Below, in pieces: positions 13,309 to 27,314 of a stretch of DNA of 64,000 nt. Below the pieces are notes generated by a model. It did no database searches. It was not told where the DNA came from and saw nothing but the letters and a program-made list of their open reading frames with translations. The translations under genes were made by a program, and so were the position numbers. Each line of letters opens with the position of its first letter. The first letter of the stretch is position 1. The DNA lies in NCBI GenBank assembly GCA_018398575.1, contig JAGTXZ010000018.1, positions 3,162,001-3,226,000 on the forward strand, in the 5' to 3' direction. This DNA is from Ampelomyces quisqualis (lineage: Eukaryota > Ascomycota > Dothideomycetes > Pleosporales > Phaeosphaeriaceae).

Positions 13309-13316
13309 GTAGCACT
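13309..13316. repeat. 8-bp target site duplication, right (GTAGCACT)
   Basis: Identical to 7,387-7,394. The sequence that follows resumes the Plavaka-like gene of element 1, matching element 2 below about 34,550 in reverse complement. Confidence 0.9.
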
Positions 13317-15545
13317 TACTCTTTATAGTTGGCTAGAATTGTATAAATAGTTAGGTTACACTATTGCGTCTGTTAGTTAGTACACTCTAGTTGTATACTG
13401 TATTTAGTAGCTCTTTTAAGTGCTGCAGTTGCTAGTTAGCTTCTGTATTCTATAGTAACTCTTTGTTATTAACGCTATAGTTAGTACTTACGTAATAATA
13501 GTTTGCCTATGCAGTAATAATATACTTTACTCTTTAGAATAGAGTCTAGAAGGTTAGCTGTTAGGATAAATCTAGCTAGTAGTGTCCTAGGTGTTGTTCT
13601 GCGTTGTTGTGCCTTATAGTTAAGATTCTTAATAGTAACATATATTAGCTATACTACTACGTTACCAGACATTATAGATAACTGTATTTTATCTACTACT
13701 AGTATAACTAGCACAAAGGTTGCACTATCTAGTAAGCGCTATGGTATTTACTACTACTAATCTTCTAAGTGTAGTTTGTAATATACTCTTATAGGATTAT
13801 TAGGCGTGCTTGTAAATAAACAGCTAGGTGTGTAAACTATCTTATTAGCAAATAGGTAATAACTAAGTATAAAGGCAATCTGTAATATAATATCCTAGTA
13901 TATAAATATATATTAGTTAGGTTAGAAGTTTAATAACCTAGATATAATTGCAACGTCCTTATGTATCTATATGTTGTCTTATAGCCTAGATTAAATATTT
14001 AACATAGCCTGTTACTATTAGCGCTCTAATTAGAACTGTAGCTATAAATGTAGCTTGTGTAGCTATATATTAGTAAAGAGGCTATTAACATTACCTAATG
14101 TATATTTTATCCTTTGCAGCTACAATACAAACACTAGTATAAAAAGTAAACTAAAGAGCTCTACTATGTTATTCCTATTAGTGTTAGTACGCGTGCACTA
14201 TTTAGCTACGTGTAGCCTACTGCTTTGCGTCTGCTATTTCTAAACTAAAGAGTTTGCTAGCGTGCTATTTACTTACTGTCTTAAACAGCTTGTCCTATTC
14301 TTGTATAGACGCTAATATTAGGCCTATCTACTCTATTACTTTATGTTTAGCTAGAGTGTAGTTGCGTTTATATAAGGTATTACTATATAAAGCAGGTGCT
14401 GCGTTGTCTAGAGTAGTATCTATTGTGTTACAGCTATTAGAGCTGTACTATTATATTGTAGTATTAAGAGTTATAACTAGCGTATTATTAGGTAGCAGGT
14501 AGCAACGTGTCTAGTATTAAGCACTGTGTTTAACAAGTCTTGCGTACGTCTTAGTGTAAAAGCTATATAGTATGCATATATAATCTATTACTAATTTATT
14601 TATACATAACTCTATAGTTTAGATATAAGAAGACTAAGTGTGCAAAAACAGTATTAATATTAGTTACGTAGTGTTAAGGTAGTTACTAGTAGTATCTATT
14701 TTGTGCTGCACAGTCTGTTATCTATAGTAGTCTACTAAAGTCTACTGTTGCTAATAGTTACCTAACCTGTGTACAGAACTATACTAATAGTTGTAGGCGC
14801 AATAACTAATATTTTTCTTTTCTTTAATATTTCTTATTACTCTAACAACTGTTACGTTATTACACTAGAGCTTACTTATTAACAACTAGATTAGTTAGGC
14901 TAGCTAACACAGCTTAATAAAGATTAATATTAATAATAATCCTTATGCTAAAAAATATTAATACCTTAGAATAAATAAGTTACTACGCGTTTAGAATATA
15001 TATAGTAGAACCTAAATACCTAAAAAGGTAAGTATACCTGTAAGTAGACACGTACAAGGTTTAAAAGTATAAAAAAAATAGACTAGTAGCTCTAGCAGCC
15101 TAATATACAACTTGTACTAAGGTAGCTAGGCTTAGTATAGATAGAAGCAGGTAGAATAGTGTACTATATATACTATAAGTAAGACTAGTAATAGGCGTAG
15201 GCAATTACTTAATAGTAAGAAATAATAAGTATAATTTATATACAGTGTTAACTAATGTTCTAAGTAGCTAGTATATTTAATCTTTTCTAGTTTTAAAATG
15301 CTTATAGATCTAATTTATATTCTTTCTCTAGCACAGTATAGGATAGTTGTCTACTAGAGACGACTGTTCTAACTTGCCCTAATATGCAAATATAATAGAG
15401 GCTAAATAGTAACAAAGACTATTAATAAACTACTATACATTAAACGCATTTATGTGCTGCTTGCTCTTAAACTATTAGCGCTAATAGAGCATATAATAGC
15501 CTTGCTAGCTAGCTACTTTCTGCCTCTTGCTATATATACGTTTTT

Positions 15546-15855
15546 CTAACCTTAAAACTAGAGATAAATTTACCTATATATCTCTAGTCTTAGGGTTAAA
15601 GTAACAGTCTTTTGTTAAAATATATATAGAACCTAGTGTTATTTTTATCTATTATATACTTGCGCCTTCTTATACTTCTCTAACCTTAAAACTAGAGATA
15701 AATTTACTTATATGTCTCTAGTCTTAGAGTTAAGGTAATAGTCTTTTGTTAAAACATATACAGAACCTAGTATTATTTTTATCTATTATATACTTGCGCC
15801 TTCTTACACTTTCCTAACCTTAAAACTAGAGATAAATTTACCTATATACCTATGT
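15546..15855. repeat. 134-bp tandem array, about 2.3 copies (copy 1)
   Basis: The block CTAACCTTAAAACTAGAG starts at 15,546, 15,680 and 15,814, exactly 134 bp apart. Each unit contains an internal inverted repeat (AACTAGAGA paired with TCTCTAGTCTT, around AT-rich loops). Element 2 has one unit fewer (32,140-32,316). Confidence 0.85.
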
Positions 15856-16137
15856 ATGCAGCTGCTTCTTAACACGTAACTTATACTTCTAATTTAATAT
15901 TACTATCTTTGTATATATATTTCTTATAAGTCTAAGAAACTTAATTTCTTATTATATTTTTATTCTTATAAAACTAAAACTATACCTATTACGTCTATAT
16001 GTTTGTGTAGTTTAAAAATCTAGAACTAAGCTTTACTATATTGTTAGCACTATACCTACACTACTTCTTAGCCTACTAGTATAGAAGTAAATTTATGTCC
16101 TAAATAGACCTTTTAGTAGCTGTTTAGATGTTGTAGC

Positions 16138-16575
16138 TTAACTAAGATACCTTATAACGTGTTTAATAACAAGAATCTCTACAACAATAGCTATAATAGT
16201 ATTCTAGAGCGCATATTAACAACCTAGCCTAACTTAAGAGCGCTATTATTACAACAACTTTGTTATCTCTTGTAACACTATTACTTAACTAAGATACCTT
16301 ATAGCGTGTTTAAAAGTAAAGATTTCTATAACAACAGCTATAATAGTATTATAATACGCATATTAATAACTTAGCTTAACTTAAGAGCGCTGTTGTTACA
16401 ATAACTTTGTTATGTCCTGTAACACTATTACTTAACTAAGATACTTTATAGCGTGTTTAAAAGCAAGGATCTCTATAACAATAGCTACAATAGCATCCTA
16501 GTATGTATATTAATAATTTAGCTTAACTTAAGAGCGCTATTGTTGCAATAACTTTGTTATATCCTGTAATATATA
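16138..16575. repeat. 147-bp tandem array, three copies (copy 1)
   Basis: TTAACTAAGATAC starts at 16,138, 16,285 and 16,432, exactly 147 bp apart; the third unit is slightly short. Element 2 carries four copies at the matching place (31,271-31,858). Confidence 0.85.
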
Positions 16576-17201
16576 TTAATAACTTAGCTTAACTTAAAAA
16601 CGCAATTCTTATACTATTAGGTAACTAGAAGATATTAGAGATATAACTATAATTTACATGCTTTTGTCTATATATTGTTACAGGCAAAAATGAAGAACAA
16701 TATAGAGTTGCAGTTATTTGTTAGAATATCTCTATCCTAGCACTCTTATTAGGCTCTTTAATAGCAAAGCCTACCTAAGTAGCTATAACCTCTCTTATAC
16801 TATATATAATGCATTTCTGTTAGACTCTATAAGTAGTAATCTAACGTCTAGATATTAAGATATTCTAACTATAACTTACATAACCTTAAGTTCTCTATTG
16901 TTACTAAGCTTTATTACAGCTTTAAGAACTTTTATTAACGTAAAGAAGTTACGCGCATTAAACTTATCTACACTAAGATACTACTAGCTAGTAACAAAAA
17001 GAATACCTACTACACTAGTAGGCACAACTAAGACTTTAAAGGACACTTATATAAATTAAAACAACAGGCTTGCATTTGTTTGTCTTAGAGACGCTTAGCA
17101 GAGAAGAATATATATAAGAGGTAATACGCAATACTTTATAAATCTTATGTATAGTATATAAGGTAGCAAACACTTTAAACGTATTAATCTCTACAATTAG
17201 A

Positions 17202-17500
17202 CTCTTTTAATAACTAGCAGCTACAGTTGCGTTGCACTATTAGTAACTGTTATTTACTAAAGAATACTACTAGTGCTGTACACAACCTACTACTACAGCA
17301 GGCTCTTTTAACTACTAGTAGCTACAGTTGCGTTGCACTGTTAGTAACTATTGTTTACTAGAGAATACTACTAGTGCTGCACGTAACCTACTACTATAGT
17401 AGGCTCTTTTAATAACTAGTAGCTATAGTTGCGTTGCACTATCTATAACTGTTGTCTACTAAAGAGTACTGTTAGCGTTAATTGCAAGCTATCTACTGCA
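17202..17500. repeat. 101-bp tandem array, about 2.8 copies (copy 1)
   Basis: CTCTTTTAA starts at 17,202, 17,303 and 17,404, exactly 101 bp apart, with a shared GTTGCGTTGCACT block. Element 2 has four units (30,243-30,646). The array lies just upstream of the Fot/pogo-like gene. Confidence 0.85.
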
Positions 17501-17759
17501 ATAAGCACTTAGAGTAACTAATTAGTGCTACAATAATACTAGTATAGGTTTAAGGCTAAGTTTGTATTTTGTTTTATATTAAATGCTATAAGTAGCTACT
17601 AGAGTATTAGCATGCGCAAGTGTATTGTTTTTACTATATTAGATAGTAGATTACTTATTGTAAATATATTTAGTTTTTACTATTATTCTGCTACTATAAT
17701 ATTAAGCCTATATTACTTAGTTTATAGATAGGTTAAGGTCTAACGCCTAACTAGTAACA

Positions 17760-19500
17760 CAGTTATGCCTAGACTATTGCAAAACGTGTTAAGTTTTACA
17801 AACATAAGGTATTGTTTTTGTATTTAACACTATAACAACTTACTATATAGGCTACTAGAGCCTTTTACTACTATGTGCAACTAAATAATATAACTAATAT
17901 TCTTCTAATAATGTAAGAATACCTAGACAGTAATAAAACTAAATATACTAGCTATAACTACGCGTATAATAGGCGTCTGCAATAAAAAACTCTTAAGGTA
18001 GCTCTAAATAACTAGTATATAGAGTTGCAGGCAGCCTGTATTAATGTTACTAACAATATAATTTGCAAAACTATATGTTAACTTTGGTAACAGCTGCCTA
18101 AATACAATAGCTGCAAAATACTAGAGTTTAATAAAAGATAGCTTACTATATATAAATAATAACACAGCGTATAGTTATATAAACAGTTTGCAAAAACAGT
18201 AGGTAACTATAGTAGTATAACAGTTAAGGACACTAAGCTTATAATAGAAGAGATTTGCAACGTAGTAAGTAGATACGCGCCTAAGAATTTATATAACATA
18301 GATAAGGCTAGAATATACTAGAAACACTTGCCCTAATATATGTTAGCAGATAATCTAGAAGCTAGACCTAGACTAGACAGAAAGTATATAACTAGTGTGC
18401 TGTGCATAAACGCAGATAGCTTAGACTAAGTACTTCTATAGTTTATAAGATTCTTAAACTACATAACTTGTATAGATAGTAAGAAGAACCTAAACATCTA
18501 TAGTCTTAGTTATATTTATTAGAATAATAATTCTACCTAGATAGATACTAATATTATGCTAGAATAGCTAAAATAGTTTAATAACTATATAAACAGATAA
18601 GTATTGTTACTAATTAATAGGTTCTTGCCTTACAAACACGCAGTAGCTAAGCTTTAGATAAGCTACTAATTACTGCAGAATATTTAGTATATATAGTGTT
18701 AATATACTGTAGGCTTATTATAGTAATAGAAGTTACAATACTTACTAATATAATAGAGTTATGTTTCTGCCTGCAGGTAGCACAATATTATACTAACTAA
18801 TAGACTAAGGTATTACCTACACATAGAAGGCTAAAGTCTGCGCCTATTTTTTACACTTTGCAGTAGAGAAAAGTATAATAGGCAAATATCCTACTAAGAT
18901 AATAGATGTTATCTACGCTATTTGCTAGAGATATTGCGCGTAGTATAATAAGATAAGAGCTAAGACTATATATAGTAGCTAGCAGATCTTAACATATCTA
19001 AACATGTACTATAGCCTATAGCTATATATAGCTAACTTTTAAGAGACTTACTACAAGCTTAACAATTTAGTTAACTAGCTTAAAAATATGCGCGTTGTTA
19101 ATAGTATAGACGTTAAAAGCTTTATTAAGTAACCTAAAGAGCATAATTCTAACTACAAAGATTTAGCCTACTTTTTAGACTATATTGTTGCAATATACAG
19201 CCTAAATAAGATAGAAAAGAACTATAAAGTACTGTTGCTTCCTAGACTATTATACTGCAAAGCAATAGATATAATAGGTTAACTGCAGGTGTATATAGGT
19301 TAGCAAGAGTTTACTACAAATAATAAGCAATATATTAATAAGCTAGAAGCACTATAACAGGCAACTATAAAATAGATAGCTACAGAGCTGTAAGATAGAC
19401 GCTAAAAAGATATATGTAACTAGGTAGTAAGACTGCACTAATATAAACACAAGAATGCTATATACCTAAAATAAAATAACACTAGGCTGTTTGTAAGCGT
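17760..19500 (+). pseudogene. Fot/pogo-like (DDE_1) transposase, copy 1, RIP-inactivated
   Basis: The frame, with TAG/TAA standing for lost Gln/Trp codons, shows the DDE_1 (CENP-B/jerky/Fot) order. A DNA-binding-like N-terminal part runs to about 18,230. The block around NIDKARIYxKHLPxYMLAD near 18,290 matches the family's N-x-DE-x-GLYWK region. The segment ALLC-like to NADS follows near 18,400. A block near 18,600 corresponds to the second catalytic Asp, now Asn (LLINRF). Downstream, at 19,080-19,280, is an acidic/Lys-rich C-terminal tail that is also readable in element 2. DDE_1 transposases insert at TA, matching the TA seen at the giant element's ends. It may be the mover of the element or an old passenger; I cannot tell which. 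Confidence 0.65.
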
Positions 19501-20432
19501 AAAAACTAAGAGTAATATTATAGTGTAGTTATAGTTAGAAAAGCAGAACAATACTATACTTAACTAGAACAAGAATAGCTATTGCATAAATTATCTTACA
19601 GAGCCTATAATCTCTAGTATTTTAGCTAGCGCATTAACTAAAATAACTAGACAACATTAGCCTAGCAAATACTAAAATTAAAGAATAATTACCTAGCACT
19701 AACTATATTAGGCTAAAGACTAGATTAATAATTTAAAGTAGTAGCACACAATCTATACAACTAAAAGAGCAGAGTTGTTAAGAAATTATACACGCACAGT
19801 AACATCTAGGCAGAACAGCAGCGTAAGAAGTTAAGTACTCTAGTATACTAGCACTAAGTAGAGATACTATACTGCAAGATATATTAACAAGAGATAAGGC
19901 TATTATATAAGAATATAAGATAATAGATAATAATAGTATTTTTAGTAAGATACTGTATACTGCATAATTTACAACATTAGTTACTAATACTAAGAGAGAA
20001 TACTTAAACAAAGGAATACTACTATATTAACAGTAAACTTAGCGTTAAAAAGAGAAAACTAATCTTTTTACAAACAAATCTATAGAACGTAGAGCAGAAT
20101 TATTTAGTTAAAAACACAAACGTCTTAAACTAACGTTAAAATATATAATAAAAGCAGGCTGCTATACACTTTTTTACTAGCTGTAAGCTGCGTACACTGT
20201 AAAGATCTATTAACTACTATTTACGCTAATAGCACACAGTCTAGGGCGTTAGATATACTAACAGACAATATAGAATTATAATAAAACAACATAGTGCAAA
20301 GAAATAGAAAGTAATAGATAGCTTTCTTTGCTAACAAGACTATAGACGCATAAAAAACTTCTCTATAATTCTACGTAAACTACTAGACACTAGCATATAA
20401 CTTAAACATTCTAACGCAGCCTTATTGTGTAA

Positions 20433-20774
20433 CCTATCTACTATAATAGCACTAGTAAGTTTAGCTAAGTTTACTTGCTAGACTAAAGAGAGTGCTACTA
20501 ATATAATATATAAGAGGTAAGTTGCTTATATTATAATATAAAAACATAGAAGGTAAGAATTTTACTTAGTGCTATATAGTGTCTTACAGTACTGTATAGT
20601 AGACCTATCTACTATAATAGCACTAGTAGGTTTAGCTAAGTTTACCTGCTAGACTAAAGAGAGTGCTACTAATATAATATACAAGAGGTAAGTTGCTTAC
20701 ACTATAATACAAAAACTTAGAAGGTAAGAATTTTACTTAGTGCTACATAGTGTCCTATAGTACTGTATAGTGCT
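20433..20774. repeat. 171-bp tandem duplication (copy 1)
   Basis: Two adjacent, nearly identical units start at 20,433 and 20,604. They include CTACTATAATAGCACTAGTA and a later AAGGTAAGAATTTTACTTAG block. Element 2 has the same two units reversed near 26,975-27,314. Confidence 0.85.
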
Positions 20775-21239
20775 GCACTAAGAATAATATATAGTAAAAG
20801 GCGCCTCTCTAAAATATACCTTTACTTACCTTAAAGACATAACATAACGTGTTAGCGCTAAGTAAAAGGCTATATAATACTAAGACAAAACTCTGCTTAC
20901 TTTTACTTGCACTTATAATTTAACCTACTACTATAACTATATAATGCTGCGTTACTACTACAAACGCACTATAACTACATAACAATAACAATAGTGCTGC
21001 AATACAAATATACGTAATTTTCTATATTATGTTTACTATACTACGCTTTATATTACAACACTATTACAAGTAAGTATATAATATAAGCACACCTACACAC
21101 ACTAACTAAGCTGTAGCTATTCTACTATTTTTGCACCTACCTGCACTATTCTTAACTGTTACGTGTAATATATTATATAATATACGCATTATAGAATTGC
21201 AATAATAAGTATAAGTAGTAGCTACTTTAATTAAATAAA

Positions 21240-22985
21240 TAGTATTTAAGTAATGCAAAGACAACAACTACTAACAACGTATTATAGGCAATTATAAGAA
21301 TAGGCTATAATATTAATGTAGCAGACTAGCGCATATAGGTTAAAGAGATAATAGATTTTATCTAGCATAAGAACACATATAACAAGATTAAACAGGCACA
21401 CCTATAGGCTAACTACCTAAAGATAATGCGCAGCCTAATAACAGATAAATAGCTTAAGTATACTATATACCCTAGACTAACTAATAGTAGTATACTAAGA
21501 GAATTTTATAAGGCAACAGCTAGCGCTATATAGAAGAAGATAATCTTAGAAATTTAAGACTACAGCAACAAAGTTAAAGCTAAACACATAGAAAGATAGC
21601 TAATGCTTGTAAACTTAGAACTAGAACGCACGTAGTTAGCATTAGTAGTCTTAAGTTCTTCTGCTACTTTAGTAACCTAGCTAATAGGCTTTACTACAAT
21701 AACAACTAAACTGTTACTTAACAACGTTAATATCTATATTATAGACAGCGTACATTATTAAACTACTTAGACCTTTCTACTTTTAAGGCTAATAACAGCT
21801 ACACGTTAATAGTAGCTTGAAGACAGTAACTTTAAGATAAAGCTATAATATCTTAAATACAGTACACTTGTTAAACACTTGTTATAACTAAAATTTATAG
21901 ACTAGTATACAGTTAGAACTTTAAAGATATTTAACGTGTTAGCACTACGCCTAATTACTAACAATAATAATCTAGCTATAACTATTAACTTATATATTAA
22001 GATAAGAAGCCTTAAGGGCGTTACAATTAAATGCTAGACTCTAGTATAAGATAAAGTTAAGCCTAGTAGTAATACAACCTAGAATAGTATATAAATAATA
22101 ACAGCTAACTACATAATATAGTACACTTTACTTTAGGCAGCAACAGCAACATTATAAACCTAGTAGGTACTACTAGAGACAAGAGGCAAAGGCGCTTCTG
22201 CTTAGAGCTTAACAATAACACTAAAGACAATAACTATAAATAACAAAAGATAATAAGAGCGCTAGCAGACTTAGCTTATAAACTATTAATAGGACTTAAA
22301 GCAAATAGTAGCAAACGCTTTAACAGACAGAGTAAGAGTAAGAAGAAGAAGAATAACAGCCTAGACATACGCATTAAAACCTTAACTACTAAAATTAAGC
22401 GCCTAAAGAAGTAGAATAATAGCACTATAAAAAAAGTAAAAAGAAGTAGAGACAAAGATACTACGCAAACACAAAACAACGTAACATCTACGCTAATTAC
22501 TATACCTAGACAAAAATATAAGGGTGCTATAAAAAAATAATAGAAGTTGCTAAAGAAAGATACTTACTCTAGTAGTAAAGAAGAATAAGAAGAGTATAAT
22601 AAAGGTAACAGAGATAAGAATAAAGAGCTTTAGTTAGCAAAACAACTTACGTTAGAAGAAAGGCTGCAGCTCTAAGCTCTACTAAATGCAAGGTAAGTAT
22701 ACTATAAAAAGCCTGTAACTATAATCTACGCAACTAATATGTAAGACAGAATAGCAGATAAACTGCAAGCTTAAATTAGAGTAGTAATAGAACACTGCTA
22801 AGAAAACAAATAGTAAGAAGTAGCTAACTTCTTTAGATTTCTACTAAAAGACTTTAAGGATAACGCGCCTATAATACTACATTTATTATAGAAACTAACA
22901 GTTCTATTTATAGCATACTAACTAACAGAAGCCTACATACTTTACAAAAAAGAGCTATCTTTAGACAATAGCAGTATATTTAGGA
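21240..22985 (+). pseudogene. Unrecognised charged-protein gene of the giant element, copy 1, first part
   Basis: A long frame broken only by TAG/TAA. A strongly basic, Ser/Lys-rich low-complexity block runs from about 22,250 to 22,480 and an acidic Ser/Glu-rich block from about 22,560 to 22,640. A GTAAGT donor-like site at 22,693 may open an intron. The frame appears to resume at 40,692 after element 2, because element 2 inserted inside this gene. No known domain was recognised. It could be a DNA-binding partner or cargo protein. Confidence 0.35.
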
Positions 22986-23699
22986 ATATAATAGGTATAG
23001 AGAAAATAAGATTAGCTGTACGTTAGGAAAACACAACGTTAGTAACATCTGTAACATTAGCAATACTATTAACACGACTGTACTACTAGCTACTAGACAG
23101 TTCTTAACTGTACTCTGCTGTGCTAAGCAATAACAGTAATACCTAGTATACTATTATTAGCTGCCTAGCTTATAGAACTCTTTTGCAAAATAGTTTGTAG
23201 TTCTTATATTTAATATAGCTTTGCACTGTCTGCACAACTGTGTTGCTAGTTAGTAGCCTGTCCTTAACTATGCCTAACTATAGTTTAAGTCTAAGGCAAT
23301 TCCTTTAATAGCGCTATTACTTAGTTTAGGTTTTGCTGCAAATCTACACTATCCTTGCGCTCTAAATTAATTTTGCGTTACGTCTACATATATACTTCTT
23401 TTGCAATACTTTTTGTATTCTAATGCTTTTAGAACTAGGCTACGTATCTACTTAAGCGTTTTTTATTCTATAGCTTTGCATAGTAGTGTACTGTACTCTG
23501 CAGTTCTACTGCTTAATTTACCTAATTTACACTAGCTCCTTAAGCTTTATAGGGATTTTCTTGTTACAATTCTACTTAATCTCTTCTTTTTCTATTATTA
23601 CACCTTACAGACTACTGCGCAATAATATCTTAACGTTCTACTTCTTTAAAACTTTTGTTTCTAGATTACTTTCTAGGTTGTACAGAATAATACTCTTGT

Positions 23700-26500
23700 A
23701 CACGTCTGCTAGCTAGCCTAGTTAATATACCCTAAACATAAATTAGTCTTAGGTGCCTTGTTTATCTTAAGGCTCTGCAATTATAACCTTATTTGCCTTA
23801 ATTAGTGTAATAGCTTCTGCAAACGCTATTAACGCTACTAAAATAAATGTTAAGTCTAGGTCCTTCTATTTTGCTAACATAGCGTCTATTTTAGACTTTA
23901 GCATTCTTTCTCTTAGCAGAAGAAGTATATCTTTGCTAAAATTTTTTTGCAGCCTTAACTAGAGCACTAGTTGCACACATAGTTTGTATAAGCTAATAAG
24001 GATTTTAGCCTAAACGTTGCGCAGTACTGTTTAATTATCTGCTAGGCTTCTCTAATTAGGATTAGGTCTAGTTTTAATGTAGGTCCTTTTAGCTTTTAGC
24101 TTAATTACCTTGTACTTTGCACTATATATAAGTAGCAAGTTAAGGTTATTAGCAAATATTTCTTTGTCTAGCTACTAGAAGTGCTGTTAGATATGCGTTA
24201 ATGTAAACTACTTAGTTTTCTTACTTTCTTTGCTTTTAAACAGCGCAGCCTTAAGCTAGGCTAGCATTAGAAATGTTATAATACTCTATAACTTAGCGTA
24301 GTTAAATATACATGTGCTTTTAGCTTCTGCGCTGCTTAGCTCTTCTTATAGTAGAACTCTCTTGCATCTTATTATTATGTTAGCTATAGTTAATTAGAAG
24401 TTATCTGTTTAGTATAGCTAGTAGAACGTTAGGAAGTTGCTCTTAATGCCTAAAATCTTCTAGCTCTATAGGTCTTGCGTAACTAGAGTTTAACGCAGCA
24501 TAAACTTTGCTGCAATCTTCTCTCTTAACGCTATAAGCGCTATATACTCTAAAGAATTAAGCACGTTTTTAACTTTCTCTTGTGCCTTAGATAAGTAGGT
24601 GTCCTAGCCCTTTGCTATAACTAGGCCTGCTATTTTTCTTATCTCTCTTACGTCTATAACTTTCTTAATACTTGCGTATATAGAGTTAGCAGTAGTAAAC
24701 AGTTTATACTCTATAATTATTCTAAGTATAGCTAATCTTGTTTTTTCTATACCTATTATATTCTTAAATATGCTGCTATTGTCTAAAGATAGCTCTTTTT
24801 TGTAAAGTATGTAGGCTTCTGTTAGTTAGTATACTATAAATAGAACTGTTAGTTTCTATAATAAATATAGTATTATAGGCGCGTTATCCTTAAAGTCTTT
24901 TAGTAGAAATCTAAAGAAGTTAGCTACTTTCTACTATTTTTCCTCTTAGCAGTGTTCTATTACTACTCTAATTTAAGCTTGTAGTTTATCTACTATTCTG
25001 TCTTGCGTATTAGTTGCGTAGATTATAGTTACAAGCTTTCTATAGTGCACTTACCTTGCGTTTAGTAAAGCTTAGAGCTACAGCCTTTCTTTTAACGCAA
25101 GTTATTTTACTAACTAAAGCTCTTTATTCTTATCTCTATTACCTTTATTATACTCTTCTTATTCTTTTTTACTACTAGAGTTAGTATCTTTCTCTAGCAA
25201 CCTTTGTTGTTTTCTTATAGTACTCTTACGTTTCTGTCTAAGTATAGTAATTAGTGTAGATGTTGCGTTGTTTTGTGTTTGCGCAGTATCTTTATCTCTG
25301 CTTCTTTTTACTTTCTTTGTAGTACTGTTGTTCTGCTCTTCTAGGGGCTTAATTTTAGTAGTTAGGGTCTTAATGCGTATATCTAGGCTGTTATCCTTCT
25401 TCTTCTTACTTCTACTCTATTTGTTAAAGCGTTTGCTACTATTTGTTTTAGGTCTTATTAATAGTTTGTAGGCTAGGTCTACTAGCGCTCTTATTATCTT
25501 TTGTTATTTATAGTTATTGTCTTTAGTGTTGTTATTAAGCTCTAAGTAAAGGCGCCTTTGCCTCTTGTTTCTAGTAGCACCTACTAGGTTTATAATGTTG
25601 CTATTGCTGCCTAAAGTAAAGTGCACTATATTATGTAGTTAGCTATTATTATTTGTATACTATTCTAAGTTATATTACTACTAGGCTTAACTTTATCTTA
25701 TACTAGGGTCTAGTATTCAATTGCAACGCCCTTAAGGCTTCTTATCTTAACGTATAAGTTAATAGTTATAGCTAGATTATTATTATTAATAATTAGGCGC
25801 AGCGCTAACGCGTTAAATATCTTTAAAGTTCTAACTATATACTAGTCTATAAATTTTGGTTGCAACAAGTATTTAACAAGTACACTGTATTTAAGATGTT
25901 ATAGCTTTATTTTAAAGTTGCTGTCTTTAAGCTGCTATTAATGTGCAGCTGTTATTAGCCTTAAAAGTAGAAAGGTCTAGGTAGTTTAATAATGTACGCT
26001 ATCTATAATATAGATATTAACGTTATTAAGTAATAGTTTAGTTGTTATTATAGTAAGGCCTATTAGCTAGGTTACTAAAGTAGTAAAAGAACTTAAGACT
26101 ACTAATACTAACTACGTGTGTTCTAGTTCTAAGTTTGCAGGTATTAGCTATCTTTTTATATATTTAGCTTTAACTTTATTGCTGTAGTCTTAAATTTCTA
26201 AGATTATCTTCTTCTATATAGCGCTAGCTATTACCTTATAGAATTCTCTTAGTATGCTACTATTAGTTAGTCTAGGGCATATAGTATACTTAAGCTATTT
26301 ATCTATTATTAGGCTGCGCATTATCTTTAGGTAGTTAGCCTATAGGTGTACCTGTTTAATCTTATTATAGGTGTTCTTGTGCTAGATAAAATCTGTTATC
26401 TCTTTAACTTATATGCGCTAGTCTACTATATTAATATTATAGCCTATTCTTACAATTGCCTGCAATATGTTATTAGTAGTTATTGTCTTTATATTGCTTA
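23700..26500 (-). pseudogene. Unrecognised charged-protein gene of the giant element, copy 2
   Basis: Reverse complement of the copy-1 gene at 21,240-22,985 plus 41,650-42,620. Frames contain only TAG/TAA stops. About 0.93 kb present in copy 1 (about 40,720-41,650) is missing here at about 24,705, which removes a central part of the readable protein. The hydrophobic open frames on the + strand here (23,486-23,716 and 25,268-25,471) are the antisense of this gene. Confidence 0.35.
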
Positions 26501-26974
26501 TGTACTATTTATTTAATTAAGGTAGCTGCTACTTATACTTATTATTGCAATTCTATAACGCGCGCATTATATAATATGTTACGCGTAACAGTTAAGAATA
26601 GTGCAAGCAGGTACAAGAATAGTAGAATAGCTATAGCTTAGTTAGCGTATGTAGGTGTGCTTATATTATATGCTTACTTATAACAGTGTTGTAATATATA
26701 GCGTAGTATAGTAAACATAATATAAAAAATTATGTATATTTGTGTTATAGTACTATTATTATTATTGTATAGTTATAGTGCGTTTGTAGTAGTAACGCAG
26801 TATTATATAGTTGTAGCAGTAGGTTAAATTATAGGTGCAGGTAAAAGTAAGTAGAGTTTTATCTTAGTATTATATAGCCTCTTACTTAGCGCTAACGCGT
26901 TGTGTTATATCTTTAAGGTAAGTAAAGGTATATTCTAGAGAAGCGCCTCTTACTACGTATTATTCTTAGTGCAG

Positions 26975-27314
26975 TACTATACAGTACTGTATAGCACTGT
27001 GTAGCACTAAGCAAAATTCTTACTTCTTAGTTTTTTATATTATAGTGTAGGCAACTTACCTCTTGTATATTATAGTAGTAGCACTCTCTTTAGTCTAGTA
27101 AGCAAACTTAGCTAAACTTACTAGTACTATTATAGTAGACAGGTCTACTATACAGTACTATAGGATAGTATGTAGTACTAAGCAAAATTCTTACCTTTTA
27201 TATTTTTGCATTATAATATAGGCAACTTACCTCTTGTATATTATGTTAGTAGCACTTTCTTTAGTCTAGTAGGCAAATTTAGCTAAACCTACTAGTGCTA
27301 TTGCAGTAAACAGG
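26975..27314. repeat. 171-bp tandem duplication (copy 2)
   Basis: Two units in reverse orientation to those at 20,433-20,774, with a spacing of 170-171 bp between the TAGTAGACAGGT and CAGTAAACAGGT ends. Confidence 0.8.

Larger units (their letters stand above)
5480..13985 (-). pseudogene. Plavaka-like transposase, copy 1, split by the hAT insertion
   Basis: This is the reverse complement of the Plavaka-like gene of element 2, and its coordinates are projected from that alignment. The frame is interrupted between 7,386 and 13,317 by the hAT transposon and is otherwise full of TAG/TAA codons. The part 13,317-13,985 corresponds to the N-terminal side of the recognisable core, and 5,480-7,386 to its C-terminal side. 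It is a dead copy, so it could have moved only with a transposase supplied from elsewhere. Confidence 0.55.

Noticed and set aside
22276..25471. Hydrophobic 67-residue frames at 22,276-22,479 (-) and 25,268-25,471 (+)
   Set aside because: They are antisense to the basic Lys/Ser-rich block of the unrecognised gene; apparent membrane segments arise from the complement of Lys codons.
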